The notes: generated by a model from the sequence alone, not told the origin. Positions 12,579 to 24,616 are shown, numbered from the stretch's first letter. The stretch: 64,000 nt of DNA from Haberlea rhodopensis (GCA_907163345.1 CAJQUN010000444.1:124001-188000), one strand, 5' to 3'. Numbers and translations: made by a program.

Positions 12579-14713
12579 TGAGGTGATGTTCAATGTGTAT
12601 TTTGTACGGGATCGGATCTTGCTGAATGAAATTCAAGAATCGATTTGTTTATCAATTTTTTTTAGTACAATTCTGGGAAACATTTGGAAATACATTATGG
12701 TAAGGGACCGACCGGGTTATAGTCACGGTACACTAATATTATGTTTTGAATGGTTTCGCCTGCAGGTCTGAAATGCGAGCAACTTGCAACAGTCATTGTT
12801 TTCCTATTTTGTCCCCATATGATGAAAGGGGAATAGACTGCCTATTTCACATGCCAATTTGGTTTATTTACTATGATTTAATGTGTAGCCATACAATCCG
12901 ACTTCAATTTCTCCTTACTTTTGGGATATGTCATGTAATATCTGTATCAATATTCCTTTCTCTCATATTATGAAGAATTTTAAAGACCCTGAGATTATTA
13001 TAGTTCATGCTATTTATATTTCGAGTGCCAGTCATGAAATTTTTTCTTAGTAACCGCATTATCCGATTTTGTTCATATTCCATATTTCCATGAGTAATCA
13101 AGAAGAATGATTTCCACCTAGCTCGTAAAGACCGGCATGGCAGCATTTGTGGTGCATTCTTCTTGTGTTTTATCATAACTAACGTAGAGACATTTGCACA
13201 TATAAATGCATGTGTATACGGAATGAATCCCCTTTACAAAAATTTCTCTAGTTCCTCTTAGTCATTTTTTTTTTGTTACATATCATTAATATAATTTATG
13301 ACATGTGGGCTAAAAATCAACGTAGCTGAGTATAGAATAAGCATATAGCTTATATTTGCAGAAATCTTAAATGTATGTGTTTCTTTGGGATATAATAAGC
13401 AAGCAAAGAAGAATGGCTTTGTAAGATGAATGTTGATACGCGATTTTTAATATCCGTTCTTGAAACGATATTGGCCCGCTATGGTGCACACAGTTTAGCG
13501 TCAACCATTTCCCAAGATACTATTATTCGTGATAGAAACACTTCAACATTAATTTTTAAACCATAATTTTTGAAAGGCACTCAAACAAGAACAATGGATG
13601 AACAAGATAAAACTGTGTATAAATATGCTTTGTTCTTGTGTTTAATCTCTTTAAAAGTATATTTAATTCTCAAGGAAGTTGTTCTATATAGTGCATTATT
13701 GGATGCCACGAAGTAATTAGAAAGATCGTTATTATTTGATATAATAATAATTTTGCAGGTCCTCGACAACCCACCTTGACAAATCCAAACAAAAAACATT
13801 TCTTTATTCACTCCAAATAACTTCGTTCACATATGAAATTACCTGTCCACTTCTGACTCATTACTAAACAAGTTGCAGGACTTCCCATGTGTATTTATAA
13901 ATGATATTCTTCAATTTGAAATCATGTTCTTTAAAAATATATACAAATTACCCATTTTTTTTCTTTAATAGTGAAATGATTTTGTAACTACACTCTAAAT
14001 CATACTGCATTCATTATTTTTGTATATAATTTTATAATGAATTCTAGGTGTTAGTTCACATGGTGAACAAACTTTCAGATACAGATACGAATATAACATT
14101 AAAGCTCGAGAGTGGCAAAGTAGTAGGTTCTTTATTGAGGGAGACAAAAAAATCGAGTCAACTAGTAATAATCGTTTTTATAGTTAATTATTAGACAAAA
14201 TTTCGTTTGGTTTATTTTAAAATTCGAAACGAACCTATAAAAAAATAGCGATTGACACAAATTTGAGTTATTTTGCTTAGTTCGATGTTAATTTTTGAGA
14301 TTTATTAGTTATAAGTAAAGTCTCAAATTCAGATTGGAGTTCGTGAGATAAACCCTCAAATTTTTTTATTTTACATTTGTGTAATTAATGTGAGACATGT
14401 AATATGAATATGCCAACTGTTCGAGAAGTTAGTGGACAAAATAAATTGGATCGATTCCAATTTTAAAAAATATTCAAATATATTTAAACTCATCGATAAT
14501 TTTAAATTTTAAATAATATTAAACTGGAAATAGTAAATTATAATCCGTACATTTTAGAAGATAACGGGGAGCTGTCGGATCTTGAATCCGTGTGTAGACC
14601 AAACCATGTGATATTACTCAACAACTACCAACTCTATTAAAAAATATAAAGGAAATCTTCTTCCCCATCTACCACCTCGATGTCCGCTCTTTATACTATT
14701 TCTTTCTTTCTTT
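12579..14713. other. Intergenic DNA without recognised gene
   Basis: AT-rich sequence. The first part is the 3' flank of the hydrolase gene; the end holds the decarboxylase promoter, with a CT-rich tract and a TTTC microsatellite near 14700-14713. Short ORFs here have no family resemblance. Confidence 0.35.
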
Positions 14714-14722
14714 CTATATAGC
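14714..14722 (+). promoter_or_regulatory. Probable TATA box of the decarboxylase gene
   Basis: CTATATAGC lies about 160 bp upstream of the decarboxylase start codon and directly after a TTTC-repeat tract. A CT-rich leader follows. This is a motif match only. Confidence 0.4.
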
Positions 14723-14877
14723 TAACTCACCCCATCGTAAACCCAAGAAGGAGAAAAACATATAGCTCTACTTCTCTCTCTTCTCATTTTCTTGTGCTAC
14801 ATAGTGAAAGAATCTCTCCTCACGAGTATCCAAGAAGAGATTAACCGGTTCCTGTATCAAGATCGAGATTAAGTTAA

Positions 14878-16413
14878 ATGGGGAGTGCTCAGAATAAAAA
14901 ACTCGAAAATGGATTATCTGGTACTATTAAGCCTATGGACCCGGAGGAGTTCAGAAGGCAAGGTCACATGGTTATAGATTTTATTGCTGATTATTACAAG
15001 AATGTTGAGAAATATCCAGTTCGTAGCCAAGTGGAGCCAGGTTATCTCCGGAAGAGGTTACCAGAAGCTGCTCCGTATGACCCGGAACCCATTGAAGAGA
15101 TCCTTCATGATGTGCAGAAAGATATTGTCCCCGGTATTACTCACTGGCAAAGTCCTAATTATTATGCATATTTTCCATCCAGCGGAAGTATTGCTGGATT
15201 TCTAGGAGAAATGCTGAGTACTGGATTCAATATTGTTGGGTTCAACTGGATGTCATCTCCTGCTGCCACCGAACTTGAAAGCATCGTCATGGATTGGATG
15301 GGAAAAATGCTTAATCTCCCAACGGAGTTCCTCTTCTCCGGTGGGGGAGGCGGTGTTTTGCAGGGAACCACCTGCGAGGCAATACTTTGCACGGTGATCG
15401 GTGCCAGGGATCAAATGTTGAGGAAAATTGGGAGGGAGAATATCAACAAACTTGTGGTGTATGGGTCCGGATCAAACCCACTGTGCGCTGCAGAAGGCAG
15501 CTCAGATAGCGGGCATCAATCCCAACAATTTCCGGGCAGTTGCTACGACGAAGAGCGCCGCATTCGGGCTGACAGCAGAAGCTTTCCGCGCAACCATAGA
15601 ATCCGACATTGAAGCAGGGCTTGTGCCTCTGTTCCTGTGCGCCACCATTGGGACAACATCGTCGACGGCGGTTGATACTCTGGGGCCAGCTTTGCGAGGT
15701 GGCGAAAGAGTTTGGGATATGGGTTCACGTGGATGCAGCATACGCCGGTAGCGCATGCATTTGCCCAGAGTACCGCCATTTTCTCGACGGAGTGGAGAAC
15801 GCCAACTCATTCAGTTTCAACGCACACAAATGGTTTTTAACAACGTTGGACTGCTGCTGCCTGTGGGTGAAAGACCCCAGCGCCCTGATAAAAGCCCTGT
15901 CGACATATCCCGAGTATCTGAGAAACAAAGCCTCCGAAACGAAGCAGGTGGTTGATTACAAAGATTGGCAAATCACCCTAAGCCGACGCTTCAGGTCCCT
16001 GAAACTCTGGCTTGTCCTTCCGCAGCTATGGCGTCTCAAACCTCCGAAAATTCCTACGAAGTCACATAAAAATGGCGAAGAATTTCGAAGGGTTGATTGG
16101 AATGGATAAGAGATTCGAAGTGGTGGTCCCCCGAAACTTTGCCACCGTCTGCTTCCGCATCTCGCCAATCGAAATTGGTGCAATCCTGCCGCATCACCAC
16201 AGCGTATCAAAGGAGGAGGCGGCCAATAACTTCAACTCCAAATTATTGGAATCCGTAAACGAATCTGGAAAGATTTACATGACACACGCTGTGATTGGCG
16301 GGGAATATGTAATGCGATTCGCTGTAGGGGCGAGCCTCACTGAAAACAGGCATGTAATCCTGGCCTGGAAAGTGGTTCAAGAACATGCAAATGCACTGTT
16401 AACCATGCCCTGA
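14878..16413 (+). CDS. TYDC: Tyrosine/aromatic-L-amino-acid decarboxylase (three frameshifts)
   Basis: PLP-dependent group II decarboxylase, closest in feel to plant tyrosine decarboxylases (tyrosine/DOPA to tyramine/dopamine, cytosolic). It is a single exon, as usual for the family. Seen: FRRQGHMVIDFIADYYKNVE, ITHWQSPNYYAYFPSS, FNWMSSPAATELE, GVLQGTTCEAILCT, DQTHCALQKAAQIAGINP, HVDAAYAGSACICPE, the PLP-lysine motif NAHKWF (lysine codon 15828-15830) and GGEYVMRFAVGASLTE. The loop sequence STYPEYLRNK keeps the tyrosine linked to decarboxylation; phenylalanine there marks aldehyde synthases. The frame is broken three times by one extra base: GG at 15469-15470, GGGG/CC at 15682-15687 and CC at 16020-16021. 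Removing three bases gives 1533 nt, 510 residues, the normal length, with no other stop. The glycine run SGGGGGV before LQGTT lacks several residues found in some TYDCs. Confidence 0.9.
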
Positions 16414-17146
16414 TTTTTTAACCAAAAATATGAATTTTCCGTTCGTCGGGCAAAAAACCTGCTTGGTGAAATTCAATCATGTAAAATTGCTTTGTTTTTG
16501 TTTTGTTTTGTTTTCCCCTGGTGTATAGATTACGATATTGTGCGTGATTTGGGCAAGAAATTGATTTCATTTCATTCTCTAAAATAACTACGTAAATGAC
16601 TCAATCTGTTGCAAAGTTTAACACTAACTCGTCTGCTATGCCATCAACTATGTATTATTTTTTGAGTGGCATGTGCTAAATATTTTTTTTATAATAAACA
16701 CGACTCGAATTCGACAAATATTATAAAAGACCGACTATTTTGACTTTATTTGAACCCACCTAAAATTAGTTTCCTATTTAATTTACTTTAACATAAAATT
16801 TCTCATTTTGACTATCATATACTCTTGTGAACATGTGCCCAACCTACCACCCCGAGGCAGTTGGTAGTTCATCATTTTCTAACAATCATTGAATATATAT
16901 ATGTATATATAATTTTAATGTCGTGACTTGGGTACAAAAATAACCTTAAAAATATCAGCCTAAAACAATTTTTTCCCAAGAAATATTATTAATGTACTGT
17001 GCCAGCTACGAAACTTGGTTGGAAACTATAGTTTTCAAATAAATAATTGCTTTCTGGGTGTTCACCGAATAGACCATTCAATTTTTATATATAAATAAAG
17101 AAAAATATTAGTTGCTGCCGTGCTACAGTTGTATACTCTTCATTTA
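16414..17146. other. 3' flank of decarboxylase and intergenic DNA
   Basis: Contains the TTTTG-rich 3' untranslated region of the decarboxylase, then AT-rich DNA. No gene recognised. Confidence 0.35.
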
Positions 17147-17590
17147 TGCAGATGTATATGGGTTGGGCTTATGACCCAAGGCCCAATATATCCATTGGGT
17201 CAGGCTTGTAGCCCAAGGCCCAATAGATATCCATATTATACACAAAGACTAACCCTAGCCCTCAACCATGTAAAACGGGTTTGACCTAGGCTAGAGTTTG
17301 AGCCCTATAAGTAGGTGTCTTTGCCTCCACTCACAACACACAAACAACATGACAATACTCTCGTTCTCATAGTTCGTTTCTCTTGGAGAATCACCAACGA
17401 ACTCCAAGGGCTTAAGGTGTGTATTAAAAGGTAGATTACTCTAGTAGTAATCTATCGAATACCAACGGGGATTCAAGATCTAGAAGGCTTGTAGATGGAC
17501 TTGATGATCCGAAAAAATCAGACTTTCGCTGCAAACATGCATAATCAGGTATATCGAATACCCGACTTTATTATGCCAGATTTTCCAACA
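17147..17590. mobile_element. Solo LTR with 5-bp target duplication
   Basis: A 444-bp segment begins TGCAGATG, ends CCAACA (TG...CA), and is flanked by the perfect 5-bp repeat ATTTA (17142-17146 and 17591-17595). Internally it has a promoter-like CCTATAAGTAGG near 17305 followed by a short-leader-like stretch, as in LTR promoters. No internal retroelement domain remains, so this is a solo LTR left by recombination. The superfamily is not determined; the size and ends fit copia. Confidence 0.75.
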
Positions 17591-17595
17591 ATTTA

Positions 17596-18323
17596 AATTC
17601 AAGATTCTCTTATTTATTTATTTATTGATTTAAGATTATGTACTTTTGTTTTTGTTCCTATTATTAGAAAAAAGGAAAAAGGAGATTGGAGAGAACTCCG
17701 GCTCTTCCAAATGATTTCTCACAACTGTCCCACTTTAGATGTCTCGATTTCGAAGCTGACTATAGCCAATTAAAAATTAAAATACTTTGCAATCCCTCCC
17801 TATATAAAGAAAAACAAGAAAAAAAAAACAAGGAAAAGGAAATTGGAAGGTAGTTTCGATTTGACATTTTATTCTATTATTTGATAGTTCAAGGTTACAT
17901 CAATTTAGAAGTCTACAATTAAATGATCATGACATCATCAATCCCTCGTAATCAACCTGATTAGAGAGTGAAAATCGGAATATTTGGAATTAATGGTTTG
18001 ACAGCGTCGAACCCAACGTGAAACTCTAACGTCAAACAAATAAAATGTTGTATATGGTGAACTTTGCTTCGACAAATTCCGACATGCAAATAGGAATATC
18101 AATTGGATCGAGTTGGCCCAATTAGACCCAACCAGACAAAAATTGAATCGAACCTAATTAAATGTGAACTGAGTTGGGCTGGGTTTTGATTTAAATACGT
18201 AGCCTGGCTAACGTATCGGCAAGCCCAGGCTATTTAAAACATGATCAATCAACAATAAATGTAAAAGTTTTGAAATGTTCAAATGAATACTTTAGTGAGG
18301 AGACTTCTAAATAAATAATTAAT
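17596..18323. other. Intergenic DNA with short repeat-like stretch
   Basis: AT-rich. The segment about 18090-18250 has GGGCC/GGCCC-type and AACC words resembling MITE debris, but ends and target duplication could not be defined. Confidence 0.3.
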
Positions 18324-18330
18324 ATGCATT

Positions 18331-18687
18331 TTGTCAGTTGTTCTTCAGCTTATCCGTTGGGGTTCTCCAGAGGGCGCAGATCTACTTTCCATTCCGGTGG
18401 ACCTTCTTGTAACCGGAGCTCTCCTCGATCCGGCCGTTGTAGTGGGACTGGATGTTGGTGCGGTTTTGATTTCTTATTGCTATTCGCGGAAGCTAGTTTC
18501 AATGGGTCTGGGGGTTTTCCTTTTGGCGGTGGTTGCGCAGCAACCCGCCGCGCGGGGCGAGTCTCCGACGACGGTATACGAGGGATTTGGGAGAATCTCG
18601 TGCATCATTTTGCGTGTGACTGGTTGGTTGTACGAATTCTCCCCTTTTTATTCTTTTATATTGTATTATACACTCTATCTTATCTAG
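18331..18687 (+). CDS. Unidentified GC-rich ORF, possibly an exon
   Basis: I do not recognise this protein. The stretch 18350-18610 is clearly richer in G+C than its surroundings, like plant first exons. Two overlapping plus-strand frames are open. The frame from 18331 gives a protein of up to 118 residues with two hydrophobic stretches (LLSIPVDLLVTGALLDPAVV and LGVFLLAVVAQQ). The frame from 18324 is also open to 18899 but its composition is odd (many C, G, S). It may be one exon of a membrane-protein gene or a fragment of a decayed gene. No neighbouring exon was found. Confidence 0.25.
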   Translation: MSVVLQLIRWGSPEGADLLSIPVDLLVTGALLDPAVVVGLDVGAVLISYCYSRKLVSMGLGVFLLAVVAQQPAARGESPTTVYEGFGRISCIILRVTGWLYEFSPFYSFILYYTLYLI

Positions 18688-19238
18688 TTGATGTGTTGTC
18701 TTGTACATATAATTTTGATCGTTCTTGTCTTGTTGTGTTTGTTGATTACCTTTGTGCCACTATTTTGTTTCTTATATGGCGGTTATTTGGTTATGTTTCA
18801 CTGCTGGAGCTTTGCTTGGCTACGACTTTCGGGCCTTTAGGTTTCGTGCGTCATTCAGTGTTGTTCCGAGGTTGTTGGCTTTTTTTTTTTGGAAAATAAA
18901 GGTGGTGTGAAGAGAGATTTTTGGGGAATAAAAAAAAAGAAAAAAGAAGAAAGTGTTTTAGAGATTAAAATTAGCCACTATATGAATCTCTATCTTCATA
19001 GAGGGTAGAGATAAATGGTATTTAACCTAATTTTTCACATTGAAGAGCAAAATTAATCCAAAAATTTAAGGAAGTGAAACCCTTAGGAGCTACACAAATC
19101 ATCAACTAGTTGCACAACATAAAACATTGCCAACGACGAGCTATACCTCAATATAACATAATTAACAAACTAAAACAATCTAAACCATATATCCCCACCA
19201 AAATGGGAGTCAAATAATGCATCCTAAGTTACCTTGTT

Positions 19239-20382
19239 TCATGCTACACCCTTTAGCTCCGCACATTCTTGGAAGTAGTCAAACATGCCCTCCAATGCCA
19301 TGATCTCCTCTCGAACGTCATCCGGAACATCGTCCCTCAAAGATAACGAAATACGTTCCTTAAAACCTCGAACTTTCTCGATACTCGTGATAACTTTCCC
19401 TCCCATTTCATCCATCGTGGTGTGCATCACCATGTTCTCTTCTTGTGCTTCTTTGAGCTTCCTTTTCATGGATCGGTATCCCTCTAGAGACTTCAGAAGT
19501 TGCTCCGAGAGTTCCTTGTTTCTCTCTTGCAATGCCACTTTCCCTTGTGTCTCTCCTCTCCCCACACCATTGAACCTTTTCTCCTTATGCTCTGAGGCAC
19601 AATCCCTTACTTTATCTAGCAATTTTGAGTTATGCTTCTTGAGGTCATTAACAAGATCCTCCATTTCGTTCAATTCATGAACCTTGAGTGCAAGCTGAGT
19701 GGCCATAATCTCCCTTTCTTTCCCTAAACTAGAGCACATGACACTCAGGCTCTTTTGTGTAGCTAAACTTGAACTGATTTCTCTTTTTAGCCTCTCTTTT
19801 TCGTCGTCCAGAGCCTCGTTTCCTTTTTTACGGTCCTTTGGGATGTTGCTCCTCTTAGGATCGGTGTTGCAACGCCGCAGCTCCGCTTCTGATCTTTTGT
19901 TTCCAAAAGATTGGCATTTTTGGATTCTGCTTCTAACACTATCAAGAATGGTCATCATAGTAGCCACCCTCAGCGCTCTCCGGCTATCGCTTTTGTCTGT
20001 ATCACAAGCATTTTTGTGATCTTGGATTAATTTTAATAATAACTTTACGTTTGCTGCCACCCCTGAATAACAAAAATAACGTTTGATCAATTATGAAGAA
20101 TTCGAATTGCAAGGAAAAACAAGAAACAAAGCTCAACGGTGGAGAAATCTCCCTACTAAAGGGACGAATATTCATCATGGAGATAATATAACATGCAGTA
20201 CCGAGTGTAAAAGAAGATTTAAAACGTCGATTTCCCTTCATATTCTTATCTATATATTTCATTAATTGGTAATTAGACGGGCGATGCTTAGTACCTTCTA
20301 GTGCAGAATCGTCAAATTGTTGGGCCATGTTTAATGGTGGTGGAACTAACTCTGGGGACGAATTGGCACGAACCTTATCCAT
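19239..20382 (-). CDS. Coiled-coil protein of unknown function, two exons
   Basis: Two exons: 20382-20295 and 20062-19239, GT-AG intron, total 912 nt, 303 residues, no frameshift. The N-terminus includes a hydrophobic VAANVKLLLKLIQDH helix, followed by MMTILDSVRSRIQK and then a long heptad-rich region (roughly residues 100-270: EKERLKREISSS, LALKVHELNEMEDLVNDLKK, LQERNKELSEQLLKSLEGY, MKRKLKEAQEENM). The acidic C-terminus is DDVPDDVREEIMALEG. The start at 20382 is chosen because the peptide before it (from 20433) is hydrophobic and unlike the rest. It appears to be a plant-specific coiled-coil protein; function unknown and no catalytic motif is present. Confidence 0.75.
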
Positions 20383-21604
20383 AGTTTCCTTTAGAACAAT
20401 AACCCAGAAAGCAAATGGAGAATTCAATAACAACTAATATAAGTTTCCAAGACTAAGCAAATATCAAGAAGAGGCTGGGTCATAACATATTAATATATGT
20501 ACAATATACTTGTATTTGCAATAAATAATTTGAGAGATCCAAATAAGAGAGGTTGCTTCACATATCCTCTCCTCTCTTTCTTAATTACACTGTCATTTTA
20601 GTTTTTTTGTAAGCTAATGAGAGGATTGTTTAATGCGTGGCAGTTATTTTTTGCGCAATTATTGGTAATGGCTGAATGTTTCCTTTGGATGTAGATAAAT
20701 TTGACTTTGTGTGACAGAAATTTGGCTGGCTGGCATGTGCCCAACTGCTTAAGAATTGGAAATAGTATATAGCAAAATATACATAAATTCTTCTGATGGG
20801 TGACTCGAAAACAGCTTTTGATGTATTTTAAATGATGTTCATGCCTCAAAATTTCATCAATCTTCCCTCCTGTCATGGAGACATAGTTGAACATTTAAGC
20901 TTACAACAAACAGAAATCAAGTCCCACCCAGTTTCAATCAATGGAGGCATATTTATAGGTGTAATCAAAATTTCGGTTAAACCGAATAAATCAAATTCAA
21001 TTAACTCAGAAATTCGATTTTGATTTTTTAAATCAGTTAATTCGGTTCAGTTTCATTTTCATGTTAAAAGATTATCGATTAACTGAATTAACTAAACAAA
21101 TGTAAAAGGCATCATCGTATATGTCGGTCACATCCATATTTTTTTCTTCAATGATGTATTATTTTCTCCTAAATAATCAAGTATGATATTTTATTCACAT
21201 ATCAATCAAATTATTAAGTCCGTCAATATTCCTATCTTTTCTCAATTTAAGAAATTTATGACTTTTTTAACAATTTTAATATTTTTTTTTCAGTAATTTG
21301 ACAAAAAACATGTCGTGAAAGAAAGTGGGACTTGGAAACTGTTCAATCTTTTTCGTTGTGCTGAGCTCTTACTCCATAGCTTCTACGCATAGTACTTTTC
21401 AAGACAGTGATAATACTCAAATGGAATTAAATGGATTACATAAATCATTGATTTTGTTAGTTTAATAAAAGTAATTTATATAAAAACGAAAATACACAGC
21501 TAAAATAAGTCGTAAATCCTCGGATTCTTTTACGTGGCATACCAAATCAATTGTATGACAAATGCGTCAAACAATACACGTTTACATCTAATACTCAAAA
21601 ACAT
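20383..21604. other. Intergenic DNA, promoter side of coiled-coil gene
   Basis: AT-rich. A patch at about 20955-21110 is rich in TTCGGTT/AACCGAA words typical of degenerate MITEs. No gene recognised. Confidence 0.3.
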
Positions 21605-21611
21605 TTTGCCC

Positions 21612-21745
21612 CCCAAAAGGGGTGTCCGAGTTGGTGGAGCATGGTGAGCTCAAGATCTTACGGTCATGAGTTCGATTACCCTGCCAACACTTTCTCTGTC
21701 AGCTTGTCGCACCGGACTTGCCTAGTGCGGTTTACTTGGAACATA
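21612..21745 (+). mobile_element. Truncated tRNA-derived SINE (Au-like)
   Basis: Contains a tRNA-like A box (TGTCCGAGTTGGTGGAGC) and B box (GAGTTCGATTAC) in the correct order and spacing, followed by TTGCCTAGTGCGGTTTAC, which matches what I know of the Au SINE body. The 3' end is lost and no target duplication was found. Confidence 0.65.
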
Positions 21746-22873
21746 ATTTAACAAAAATGAAACATGAATAAGGATTTGGAGGTAGGTAAATCATTTTCAA
21801 TTGAACAAACATTGGGTAGCAAGCCAGTTACTTAGCGAGTATGCAAGTTCTGGCCTTGAAGAACGAGTACCATAAAACCAAGAACACATACTTTTGCATT
21901 CAAGCAGCCTCATTGACATAGTTATCGTTACATGTCCGCAACCAGGATAATATATATGCATCTAGCCACAAGTATACAAACAAGTTCTGGATCCATAATC
22001 AAGTAGCTCACATGACTTGCATCAAAATTGTTGAAAAGTTTTGTCTTTATTCAGAGGTATTAAGCAATAACAAGAAAGTGTGAACACAAAGGATGTGAAG
22101 GCTAAAACAGTTATCACAGATGCATCTTTAATTTTTCACAAAGTAATAGTCCCAAGTTACGATTAATTTAATTACTATAGGAAATAAATAACAGAAGATG
22201 ATTGGCTTTAATGATAACTTTGCATATAAATAAAGGAAATCTAGTAAACGGATTCCATGCGTAAAAACAGCAGATTTTACACCTATGTCAGCCGAGTGAT
22301 TATCAATGACCATGCCCAAATTTTGAATCAGTATGGATATGCACAATCTCCATTCTTGATACTCCCTCTTAAAGAGGAAAAGAAAATCTACGAGTTCGGC
22401 AAAGAAAATCTACGAGTTAAAATCTATGAAAGACAGATGAAAAGTTTGACTACAAACGAGAAAATCCCTGCATTCTCAAAGTTCTCTCGAGCAAATCGCC
22501 TCTTCAACTTATTTAAATGCTATTATAGCGAAAGCAATCATCATTCCTTGGTTTTTCATTGACTAATATTGTTCTCAGCCTTGCAATAGGTGATTAGCAT
22601 TTTATCAAGTGTTAGTTTTCAGCAAGATTTGCTATTCTTTTTACCCTTTTATCTTGCGTAAAAAAACATTCCAGCAATTTTTCCAATGTTTTTACGATTA
22701 ACGATGACCGACCGGCTACTTCAATCCTGTTACACGAGTAATATACAGTCATTCCCTGGAAAATAACATGATTCTAAACGTTGTACCAAAATATTGCAGT
22801 CAAGATTTCACCGTAATATGTTTTATTATCATTAGAAGATAGTTTAATAAGATTTCTATACTTGGCAGGAAAA
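21746..22873. other. Intergenic DNA upstream of the response regulator
   Basis: No gene recognised. A possible 5' UTR intron acceptor (TTGGCAG at 22862-22868) lies just before the response-regulator start. Confidence 0.3.
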
Positions 22874-23393
22874 ATGGCTTTAGAAAGTTCAAAGAGCAAG
22901 AAAATCGTAGCAAGCAACGGTTCACTGAAAGAGGAGAAAATGATCGGAGCACTTGTTGTAGATGATGATTCACTCATTCGAAAAATCCACATTATGCTAC
23001 TGAGGAAATTAGGATTGAAAACTGAAGAAGTGGAAAATGGCAAAGAAGCTGTTGATCTGTGTCAATCTGGAAAAAGTTTTGATCTTGTGCTTATGGACAT
23101 GGAAATGCCTATCATGGATGGACCTACGGTCATACATAACTCTTCAAAAGTTTGGATATCTATCTTAATTATTTGTTAAGTAACTAAGTTAAAGTTAATC
23201 TTCCTATGCTTCACAGGCTACTAAGAAACTCCGAGCCATGGGGGTGACTAGTATGATTGTTGGGGTAACTTCTTGCAGTCTGGATGCAGAGAAACAGGCA
23301 TTTCTTGGGGCTGGTCTCGATGGTTGTGTCAAGAAACCTCTAAGCCTTGATGCAGTAAACGCCATGCTGAATAATCTTGCCAAAAAACTCTAA
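22874..23393 (+). CDS. Type-C response regulator (ARR22/ARR24-like)
   Basis: Stand-alone receiver domain of the His-Asp phosphorelay. Two exons (22874-23128 and 23217-23393, GT-AG) give 432 nt, 143 residues, intact. All receiver hallmarks are present: acidic pocket VVDDDS, phospho-acceptor aspartate in LMDMEMP, the conserved threonine-type switch in GVTSCS, and lysine in CVKKPLS. There is no output domain, and the length of about 140 residues fits the type-C (ARR22/24) class, whose members act as phosphate acceptors or phosphohistidine-phosphatase-like attenuators of cytokinin signalling and are often flower- or seed-specific. Expression cannot be judged here. Confidence 0.9.
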
Positions 23394-24111
23394 ACCCTGA
23401 TACAACTAATAATGTGATACGCTATATCACTCTGTAATAAAAGGATACTGAAGTTATGACTTAGCAAATAAAGTTAGATTATTTTTTTTATTATTCCAGT
23501 ATATCAGGTCAACGAACATATTATAACAAAGTGAATTATGTCAATAAAAATATAGAAAATGAACCGGCTATGGAGTCTTACCAGAAATCCATGTTCTACT
23601 ATCAATCTGAAATTACTTCTCAATTCAGACACACAGAAACATAAATGGATGCCAAATGCAAAAGCTATTAAGCATGAGCCAACTGAAATTTAAATACCAA
23701 ATACTTAAAAATTCTAAACAGAATAGTGGAGAAAAAATCCATTCGACCAACCTCAATTAGGTTGAGACGAAAGATTGGATAATGATGACGCTGATGAGCA
23801 TAGGTAAAGAAAACTGATGATAAAAAAGGTGGTCTTTTCACTCAAGAAACACGCACACACAATATTCAGTTTGAGCTAACAATCACAAGAATTGCCTGAA
23901 CCAAGTGCCTGTCTTGGGACCTTCAATTCAAGGAGAAATGAGTTCAGTTTACTATTCAGTCAGAACAAGACGACGAATAACCAACACCACCCCCCCCCCC
24001 CCCCCCCACCACCACCACCACACACACCCACCCACCCCTACAAAACTAAATTTGAGTCCATAATTTTCAGCTAACCGGGATCGTTACAAAGTGAGTAAAA
24101 GTAAAGAGAAC
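23394..24111. other. 3' flank of response regulator and low-complexity DNA
   Basis: No gene recognised. Holds an 18-base cytosine run at 23990-24007 followed by ACC and CACA repeats to about 24037. Confidence 0.4.
23990..24037. repeat. Poly-C and CA/ACC low-complexity tract
   Basis: Eighteen consecutive C, then ACC repeats and a CACA stretch. Any ORF through it is an artefact. Homopolymer length is probably uncertain. Confidence 0.9.
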
Positions 24112-24218
24112 CTTGAAACACGATTGACGGCGAAGCCTCGGAATAGAGCGGCGGCCAGCAGCGATGGTGGGGAAGGATGCGGACACTCGAATACTAGACG
24201 AGCGAGCGTGAAATGCAT
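24112..24218 (-). other. Candidate first exon with organelle-targeting-like peptide
   Basis: On the minus strand an ATG at 24218 opens 35 codons that are locally G+C-rich, arginine/alanine/leucine-rich and acid-poor (for example SLLAAALFRGFAVNR), ending at a GT donor (AAG/GT at 24112/24111). About 20-70 bp upstream are TTGGGCC and GGCTGGCCCA words, the Site II type of plant housekeeping and mitochondrial-protein promoters. No downstream exon was recognised to the left, where the response regulator lies on the opposite strand, so this may be a relic. Confidence 0.3.
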
Positions 24219-24616
24219 TATGTTATGGAATAGAAAGTTGGGCCAGTAATGAATTTAAACGTTAAGTCTGGGCTGGCCCAAATGACTTTTTCTTTATTCA
24301 ATATTTCATTTTATTTATTTTCTCAAAAAAATGTTTTATCATTTAATGTCTCCAATTAATAAGCGTCTCTTAAGTTTATGAATTCATTACTTCACCCTAC
24401 TTGCATTGCAGTTTCTTGTTCCGCAATGTATAGATGTGTTTGTTTGACGTTACCCTTAAGAATACGAACATGATCACTTGTCCGATATTTTATTTTATTT
24501 TTATTTTTTACAAAAATCACACATGTGGATCATCAAACAATACTGAGAATTTGTTCAACTTCAGTTTTAATTTTATAGATATAGACGCAAATCTAATTTG
24601 GATTCCTTATTCTAAG

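Noticed and set aside
15162..16210. Several minus-strand ORFs opposite the decarboxylase
   Set aside because: Shadows of the G+C-rich coding strand; no family motifs.
21612..21745. Possible tRNA gene from A and B boxes
   Set aside because: No acceptor stem or anticodon arm pairing is evident, and the downstream body matches a SINE.
23892..24074. ORF with a polyproline stretch
   Set aside because: It is produced by the 18-base C run and adjacent CCA repeats.
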